Notes under the pieces: generated by a model
The model's database searches: none
What the model was told of the DNA's origin: nothing
The model's input: the letters and a program-made list of their open reading frames with translations, nothing else
Origin: Strigops habroptila
Lineage: Eukaryota > Chordata > Aves > Psittaciformes > Psittacidae
Assembly: GCF_004027225.2 (NCBI RefSeq)
Contig: NC_044277.2
Span: forward strand, 26,302,995-26,366,994
Direction of reading: 5' to 3'
Length of the DNA stretch: 64,000 bases
In this document: one piece after another, positions 56,661 to 64,000 of the stretch
How positions within the stretch are numbered: position 1 is the stretch's first letter
Layout of the letters: the number at the start of each line of letters is the position of its first letter
Made by a program: the position numbers and the translations under genes

Positions 56661-57474
56661 AAATAAAAACAAAACCATCCCCCTCCCCTCGTTCTTCTGT
56701 AACATTTTCTGTTGAAGTGTAGTGAATTTTCGAGTAGGGGCAGATGTTTCCTCCTTAATGGTCTGAAGGCATCTTTCTGCTCATTTATTTGACAGTATGA
56801 GAAAGGCTAGTTAGAATTACTAAATATAACATCTTTGCCTTGTCAGAAATAGAAAGGTGCAAATTAGTCTGAGAATTAAACAAATACAAAGCTTAAGGAT
56901 TCTAGGAGAAGCAAAGAAATAACTGGAAGCTGGGGTTGGTAGCTGCATATGTCTCCTTTATTAAACTCACTTGTCAAACCCAGCCAATTCAAGGAAAAGT
57001 TCAGTGAGCCAACTTCTACCATGCACTTACTGTGTGCATGTAATCTCTTGGATTTTGGTCCTGTGAAGTATTGCAGGTTTTTAATGAGATAAAGTTAAAG
57101 ACTTTTCATAAAACATGGAAATACAATTTAGTTAATCACATGATGTGTTAAATATAACCTTGCTGTTGTTTTGTCATCTTAGTACATGGTAAAATTTAAC
57201 ACTGCCAGTTTCAACTGCAGTTTTAAGAAAAGTGCTAGTGGGGAAGAAGTTTCTCAGAATTTGTGATCACCTACTTCCTGTGTGAGCATCGAGTCTCCTA
57301 GTACAAAAAAAGGTTGATGGGAATAAATTACAGGTTGCTAGGAACATTACATGCTCTCTCCTTCCTCTGCACTCTACATTCTACAGCCTACAGATTCTTG
57401 GATGTATTCTGGAACTGGCTCCAAAAGAGTTCAAGACTTTATTATAATTATTAACGGCAGATGTTTGGGTTTTG

Positions 57475-57498
57475 TTTTTTTTTTTTTTTTTTTTTTTT
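57475..57498 (+). repeat. Homopolymer T24
   Basis: Uninterrupted T run, the longest homopolymer noted in the window. Confidence 0.9.
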
Positions 57499-59133
57499 AA
57501 TTAAAACCTTTAATTAATGAAAGTTTGTGTGTGAGAAATTAAAGGTGGTGTTGAGAGTGGTTGTGGAGAAAGTTTGGATCCCCTACTCCAAATAAAAGAA
57601 TTGTGACAGTACCTGTATTCATTTGCAAAACAATCTTTTTTTTTTTTCATAAATTCCTGTAATGGATAATTCATTCTGCTTTGTTTTATAGGACTCTAAC
57701 TTTCAGTGGACTCCCCCCCCCCCAAAATTCTGCTTTGGTCAGAAGTTCTCAATACAGTTCAGACCTTTTGCCTATTATTGTAGCTGTTATTCTTGGAAAT
57801 TACTGGTCGATACAAGAGTATGTGATTTTCGTAAAAAGTTACACATAACACAGTGACATTTAGTTTACTGGTAAATCTGTTGTTGGTCAGAAAATCTGAT
57901 AGCAAGGATCTGATTCCAGTAAATGAAATTAAATTTTAAAAAATATAACTTTTCTGAGTGCCCACAACTTACCACAGTAAGAATTCCTTTTTAGATCTCT
58001 CTAGCCTGTTGACCTCTCTTTCATTCAGTGATTTTCTGTCTCACAGGCCTGTTCCTCAGCTAAAATATCTCTTACAGGTTTTGACAAAGTTCATATAAAC
58101 TGGAACACATTCAACCATTGTTTTAATGATCTCCTTTTAAGTTTCTTCAGCATCTTAGTACAATACTGTGAACAAGATTTTCCTCAATTTGTAGGGTGAA
58201 CTTTGGGAACATATTATTGAATTTCTATAACATTTTCTGCTAATAAGAGAAAAAGCTTTGTTCCTTTCTAGTGGAGACTGTAAAAACATCTTACTTTGTT
58301 GGCTCAGGCAGCGTAGGCTACTGCAGAAACAGATCAGAGCTAACTTATTATTTTAACATCAAGGATTAATAAATTTCTTTGTAACAAAGTCTAAGATGGA
58401 TTCAGCCTAACATCTGACCCCTCCTTTTTTTTATCTTGAAATTCTTGAATTCTTGAATTTCTCTTTAAACTTTTCCTGTCACTTTTTCATAGACTACATT
58501 ACCCTTTTCAAAACTACTTTTCATTATTTGCACCACTACCATTTTATTTCAGCTTTGAAAATTTTAGCAAACTGGGACAGTGAAGTGATGTTGTTAAGTG
58601 TCCTGAGGAAATCTGGATCTTGTTGAAGTTAGTGGGTCTTCTGTTGATTTTAATGTTCTCCTTACTTTTAGACATCTGTAAAGTTTGCATTTGGCTTTTT
58701 GGCTTCGCCAGGCATGTTTCTGTAATTCTAAAGGTTATTGTACTGTAGCTTATTTAAATTGTTTTCCAGTGAAGAGATGTTATCTCTTAGTATTTAGATC
58801 TTTGCAGCTTCTCTTCCTTTTTGTTTATTTCTGTTTATTCTCCCCACCAGAGCACACTACTCATTATAAACTGCCATTTTCTGATTCATCATTAAATCGT
58901 TGGATTGAGCAAAACTGTGATAAAAGTGTTTCTCTAATATGCTCTATTCAGCACAGTGTGAGGAAGATGGTTTACACAATCTCTGAATTAGAACCAGATT
59001 AAGGCACCTTTGGAAATCATGAAATAATTAAATGCTTTCTTGCTGTCCCTGATAATTTTTTTTTTCTTTTTTTTTTTTTTAATAATGCTAGCTATCGTGT
59101 GATGGGAAAGACTTTATATCTACAGTGGGTTTA

Positions 59134-59449
59134 ATCACAGAATGGTTAGGGTTGGAAAGGACCTTAAGACCATCTAGTTCTAACCCCGCTGCCATGGGCA
59201 GGGACACCTCACCCTAGCCCATATCGCCCAAGACTCTGTCCAACCTGGCCTTGAACACTGACAGGGATGGAGCATTCACAGCTTCCTTGGGCAACCCATT
59301 CCAGTGCCTCACCACCCTCACAGTGAAGAACTTTTTCCTTATATCTAACCTGAAGTTCACCTGTTTAAGTTTGAACCCATTACCCCTTATCCTATCACTA
59401 CAGTCCCTAATGAAGAGTCCCCAGAGGCCATCTCCTACGTCTTGTGGAA
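59134..59449 (-). mobile_element. CR1 LINE fragment, ~316 bp
   Basis: The left edge is a 3' terminus (cacagaatggttagggttgg). The minus strand then reads the ORF2 C-terminus with an open 85-codon frame from 59471. It contains [38 protein letters not shown] and [13 protein letters not shown]. It is 5'-truncated near 59449. Confidence 0.93.
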
Positions 59450-59821
59450 AAGAATGCAAGAATAAACTCAAATGAGCTGGAGATTAAGGTCATTTTAGAG
59501 CAGCCTTTAAAGAGAAAGCCTTGTCACCATACTTCAGTCCAGATAAAAGAAACAGAAAGCAGAGAACTTTCAATAACAGTCTTTTACTGTATCAAGAACA
59601 AGACAAGGAACTGAGCTTAACACCCTCTGGGGAAATTTTAAATATTTTTAATCACAAATAAGCCACAATGATTGACATTGTCATAGATGTTTATACTGTA
59701 GAAAGATTGTTAAATTGGCAAGCATTTGTTAGTGACAGTGTAAAAGAAACCCTCTCTTAAATATTAAGCTATACTGCAACAGGCTGAAAAGTTTTAATCA
59801 AAATTGTATATAAACCAACTA
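59450..59821. other. Spacer between two CR1 fragments
   Basis: No feature recognised; AT-rich. Confidence 0.5.
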
Positions 59822-59998
59822 GATACTGGCACAGGTTGCCCAGAGAAGTTGTGAATGTTCCATCCCTGTCAGTGTTGAAGGCCAGGCTGGATGAGGCGTT
59901 GAGCAACCTGGTCTAGTGGAAGGTGTCCCTGCCTGTGGTGGGGTGGTTGGAACTGGGTGAGCTTTAAGGTCCCTTCCAAACCATTCTATGATTCTATA
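59822..59998 (+). mobile_element. CR1 LINE 3'-end fragment, ~177 bp
   Basis: Starts within 'actggcacaggttgcccagag'. It continues 'ttgaaggccaggctggatga', 'ggtctagtggaaggtgtccc' and 'ggtcccttccaaacc', and ends ATTCTATGATTCTAT. It is opposite in orientation to the 59134-59449 copy, with 3' ends pointing outward. Confidence 0.92.
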
Positions 59999-61149
59999 CC
60001 GATAAAACTTCATGCAAATCAACAATAGCTTAATTAGAGGTAAATAAACCAATTAAAATGCAAGTAATGTCACTGTACTAGTTGATAGTTACAAAATCAG
60101 TGTTTCAGTTTGTTGTGCAGCAGTGTATGTGAAATGTGAGAAAAATATTACAAAAATACTCTATCTTTTTGGAATTTACTACTTATTAGAATTCTTTTTT
60201 AGTTTGATTTTAGGACAGTGGAGTGCTACAATTCTGACTCAGATCCCCAGTCTTTAAGCCAGTATTAATCTGAAATAATAAATCAGCTTTATATGAGCAA
60301 TTATTTTAGAATTTAAATGGATCCTTTTGATCTTTTTACTGCATTTTACTGATACATATATTATGCAAAATATGTAAAGACTTTATAAGTTTTTTTATAT
60401 CCATTTCAAGGATAAAAATTATGTATTTCCCAGTATATATTACTGTGTAAATATTTGCATGAATGGATGTATGTTTTCATCACTATATATGCTTATAAAA
60501 TTATAGATATAATTATTTTTAAGTAGAAAGTTTTTACAGACACAGTGTTTCAATAGATATGTTTGAAAATGAGATATAATCTTGAATAGATATAGCTTGA
60601 AAAAGAGGAGTGAAGTATATATTGGAAAATGCTCTCCTCCTTTCAAAGACAAGCTTGTGATGGTAGTAATCAAACTGCTATAGTGACCTTTTGGATATTT
60701 GTTACTATAAGTACGGATTAGTTTATATATGCATCCCTGTTCTCTTCAAGGCCTACTCACTGAGGAAGTAATCTTCCTTCACTAGTCTTCTAATATGTAT
60801 TAAAAAAAAAAGACCTATATTCCCACAAATTTTCTTGCACAATGAAGGTGTGATGCAGGTTGCCTCAAAATTGCATCTGAATTTTGTAATGCCAGTGGTG
60901 GAACTTTCTATTGCTTAAAGCAATAACAAAAATGTTCAAATCCTAAAGAACATACCTATAGCAGAGTTCTGGATTGTTTGGTTTTTTGTATAGAGTCACT
61001 AGAAACACCTGAAGGATTTGTTATGGTTGAATTTGAGAACATTAAATTCCAAAAATGGTATGTAAGGGTAGAGAAGGTCTGACGTATGAACGCATTTATT
61101 TTAAAAGATAAAGTAAGTTGTTACCATTATTAAAAATAGTATTTCTTTG
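59999..61149. other. Intron 1, very AT-rich, no feature recognised
   Basis: Strong AT bias around 60300-60600. The left limit of the old LINE that follows is uncertain and may reach into this stretch. Confidence 0.45.
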
Positions 61150-63137
61150 ATTTGGCTATGGCTAAGAGATTTCTGAAACTGGATGAGAATCTGCACTTGC
61201 AAGCCAATTTGAGTGAAAGTGATGGTGAAATGACTTTGTGGTTTTAGGAAGAATCAGCCATAGTACAGAACATGAACAACTGACTTCAGAAAAGCATACT
61301 TTAATGAAATTAGGGACCTAGTAGAAATGATTTCCTGGGAAGATAATCTAAAGGATAAACGAGTGAAAGAGAGCTAGCAGTTACTGAAAGAGGGCATGTT
61401 ATAACTAGAGTCGCAAACTATCACAATACAGAGGAAAGACAGAAATATAGTCAGAAATATGGATGCATCATGGTACACAAATAAGGAATATGAAGGCTTT
61501 GGGGAAAAAGTTCAGAAGGTGTTAGAACAATACGTTAGAATGATAGAATGATAAAGGATAGCGCTGATTCATTGCTTAGCGAGAAAGAATTACAAGATAC
61601 AGAAAAAATATCCCCTTCAGTTTTGTAGGCATGTATTTAACAAAACAACATTACCAAGTAGGTACAAACAGAATCGGGAAGGAACAATTTAAAGAATACT
61701 AATTTAACATGATGTATTCATGTTGACAAGAGCCAATTAAATTTGCCCTTAAGTACTTAGAAAACCTAGCCAGCTCAATCCCTGAACCATTTGCAAATAT
61801 AATACCTAACTTGAAAAACGGAAAACCAGACTATTTTAGAATTATAGATGAATCAATGTATCTTCAGCATCTGGGAAGTTACTGGAACAAGTTATTAGGC
61901 ATTCAGTGTGTAGATACAGAGAAGATAATAAAGTAATAAAACCAGCTAGTATGGTTTTGTCAAAAACAATCACATCAACATACTCTAATTACTTTCTTTG
62001 ATGGGATTTCTGGGTTAATCGGATGTGGGAACAGATAGGATTAATTTTGGCTTCAGGCAAGGTTTCTAACAGTGTCCCATAAAGAAGTCCATAAATAAAT
62101 TAGGACAATATGATCTAGATGAAATTAAGACAAGGTGCATAACTAGTTGGAAACAATACTTAATGCCAATACTTAAAGTCGGGTTATCAATATCTGACTG
62201 TCATGGAGGGGTTTGTTCAATATTTTCACGAATGACTTAGTAACAGGGTAGCAAGTATACTTTGTATAATTTATGGATGAAATATGAGAGTTTGGGAGCA
62301 TTTTGAACAGTAGGAAGGAGCATTATCTTAGAAATGTTGAGACGTTTTATATCACTGTTCTGAAAGTCACTAATAACGAAGTGTAAAATGCTTAGGAGGG
62401 AGAATGGAATGCACGAATACAAAATGAGGATAAAGAACTAGGTATTTATTCTGAAGAACAGTATCTCAATGCCTTAGTGGACCACAGACTTTGTCAGCTA
62501 AAAAAATGATGTCTTTGAAAAATAAACACCTGATGTTATTCTGGTTGTATTAACCAGAATGCCATATGCAGTGTATGTAAGTTAATAATTTTACTTCAGA
62601 ACTGATGAGGGCTTGAGTATGAAGTTATGTGTCTATTTTTTGCCTCCACACTTTAGAAAAGAGCTTAAAATTATAGTATGCTCAGAGGAGAGTAGCAAAA
62701 TTACAAGAGGCATGGAAAATTCCCTTTTGAACAGAGAAGACGTGTTTAATTGATTTCATCTAAATGGTGGAATTCATGATAACAGACTTTTGCTAGGCAG
62801 AAGACTTACAGACAAAAGACATCCATGTGGATAAACAGGTAATAATTAGCTTAGTTTAAAAAAGAAAATGAAAGCAAACAATTAAAACCAAAACCCAAAC
62901 AACAGAAGTAATCAATCAGTCAAAGCCCAGTGCTTTAGATTTGGTATTAGGAGAAACCTTCACCTTTGTGAATGAGATGCAGGCTAACAGGAGACTGTGG
63001 ATTCTCTTTCACTGGGGATTTTTTAAGAAAAAAATCTGTCCTGAATAATCTAGGTTCATTTAACTCTGCTTTTGCAATAAGCAAGTGACTTCATTACTCC
63101 TGTACACTCGGCCAGCCTTCCTTTTTTATGATTCTTT
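61150..63137 (+). mobile_element. Ancient CR1/L3-like LINE relic spanning the ORF2 reverse-transcriptase region, ~2 kb
   Basis: A long run of sense-strand landmarks follows the order of old amniote CR1/L3 ORF2. At 61305-61380: aaattagggacctagtagaa, gggaagataatctaaa, agagagctagcagtt. At 61825-61980: accagactattttagaatta, ggaacaagttattagg, gaagataataaagtaata, tatggttttgtcaaaa. At 62000-62160: ctttctttgatgggattt, ggtttctaacagtgtccca, gtgcataactagttggaaac. At 62210: ttcaatattttcacgaatga. At 62470-62560: cttagtggaccacag, ttattctgg. Near the end: gactgtggattctctttca, gggattttttaag and a terminal tatgattctt at 63136. Stops and indels occur throughout, so it has no coding capacity. It is the longest repeat in the window and apparently the oldest. 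Confidence 0.8.
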
Positions 63138-64000
63138 GCAAAATGCAATGTCAAAATTATGATTTTGCCCACATCTCTCTTCATTTTAAATTTCTATTCA
63201 GTTTAACGTGGCTTTTAAATTTCGTCTTTGTATCTGGGGAACTGGACAGATTACCTCAAATATAATGCCTTCCTAATTAATCAGCTATTCCAAATAGGTT
63301 TACACACAGAGAGGCAGGGAACAGAACTTCTGAATCAGATTAGGGTGAGTCACCTGCCAGACTGTTGCTGCTTATTACTCCACAGATACTATCTCTACTA
63401 TTTTGTATGAACACTTTTCTGTCTTGTGAATAGTTGGAATCTGGACACAGCAGTCTCTCTGCTGTGGACTGAGAATATCATTTCTCCAGGCTTCAGTCTT
63501 GTTTATTTTGGGGCTGTTTGATGGAAATGACAACCACTGTATCTGAACACATCACGTTAGAGCTAGCCGTCATCACAGATTTTGTCCTGTGGGCAATTCC
63601 AGTATTTTGACATTTCTTTTCTATCTGATTTACTAGATTAGATCTTGTCTATCACATTGGTTTCATTTAGGTAAGACTGCAGTGCCTCTTGGAAGATGCA
63701 GCTCAGGCAAGCGAACAGGTATTTCACCGCTATCTTAGAACAATTTTGCTTGCCTGACTTCTGTACCAGATCAATAATATAAACTTTGATAGAATTCTTC
63801 CTGATTTGTGCCTGTATAAGCAAGAGAACCATAAGCAGATTGTTTCAAACTGTGTAATTCAATAAGAAAACAGGGCCTCATTTTGTGATTTGGAAGGTTT
63901 GTTTTCTCCCACTTTTCTTTCACTTAAAATCTGAGAGGTTTTTATGAAAGCATAGATGGACAGGTTTTATTTTTATTGATGATTAAATGAATTTCCATAG
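63138..64000. other. Intron 1 to window end, no feature recognised
   Basis: AT-rich, small frames only. The intron continues past the window edge. Confidence 0.5.

Larger units (their letters stand above)
55976..59133. other. Intron 1, no gene recognised
   Basis: Contains a G-rich quadruplex candidate at 56632-56660, T24 at 57475-57498 and C11 at 57713-57723. AATTCTTG words are repeated at 58438-58462. Otherwise unremarkable. Confidence 0.45.
7098..64000 (+). other. MMP16: MMP16 intron 1 (5' part, continues beyond window)
   Basis: No sequence encoding the expected next MMP16 segment (VWLQKYGYLPPTD and following propeptide) was seen by eye on the plus strand. The remaining ~57 kb is therefore read as intron 1. 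MMP16 is known as a very large gene with long introns, which fits. The intron is AT-rich and carries many CR1 pieces, one LTR and several odd repeats listed separately. No other exon-like open frame with a recognisable protein was found on either strand. Confidence 0.8.

Noticed and set aside
1..64000. tRNA, rRNA, snRNA, CRISPR, prophage or operon-like structures
   Set aside because: Looked for on both strands by eye. No cloverleaf with A/B boxes, no regularly spaced repeats and no tightly packed coding frames were found, and the window is clearly vertebrate intergenic and intronic DNA.

Overview
The window is vertebrate nuclear DNA, almost certainly from a bird. It is AT-rich and gene-poor. 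It is scattered with CR1 LINE fragments whose 3' ends finish in copies of ATTCTATG, the avian/reptilian CR1 signature. One solo endogenous-retrovirus LTR is of a type I associate with bird genomes, probably Neoaves. There are no bacterial-style operons, CRISPR arrays or prophages. I found exactly one protein-coding exon.

Layout. From 1 to about 5.9 kb is intergenic upstream DNA with four CR1-type fragments: 1819-1887 (+), 2341-2462 (-), an old one at 4065-4790 (-), and 5593-5920 (+). The last ends directly against a CpG island at about 5921-7440. The island carries Sp1-type GC boxes, two pentanucleotide arrays, a GGA-rich tract and the first coding exon of MMP16 (membrane-type matrix metalloproteinase 3) at 6966-7097. 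That exon encodes the initiator Met, the signal peptide and the first propeptide residues, and ends in a clean GAG|GTAAGC splice donor. I did not find exon 2, so 7098-64000 is read as the 5' part of a very long intron 1.

The intron holds more than ten CR1 pieces on both strands. One at 23662-24318 still has a 143-codon open frame. A roughly 2 kb, heavily decayed CR1/L3-like LINE lies at 61150-63137. A solo LTR sits at 27269-27846. An unusual GC-rich composite block at 28309-29820 is bracketed by ATTCC/GGAAT pentamer arrays and contains three degenerate tandem units and an A-rich tail. A 173-bp foldback lies at 51416-51588, and a duplicated ~140 bp segment occurs at 49625 and 51623. Smaller features include a tandem duplication (45860-46003), a perfect RFX-type palindrome (13899-13911), a GC-richer possible enhancer (33795-34060) and a G-quadruplex candidate (56632-56660).

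Functionally, the promoter island and exon 1 start one gene. MMP16 encodes a membrane-anchored zinc protease of the extracellular matrix, and the rest of the window is its first intron plus upstream flank. Repeat calls rest on recognising consensus-like sequence by eye. Boundaries are approximate to about 5-20 bases for young copies and up to about 100 bases for old ones.
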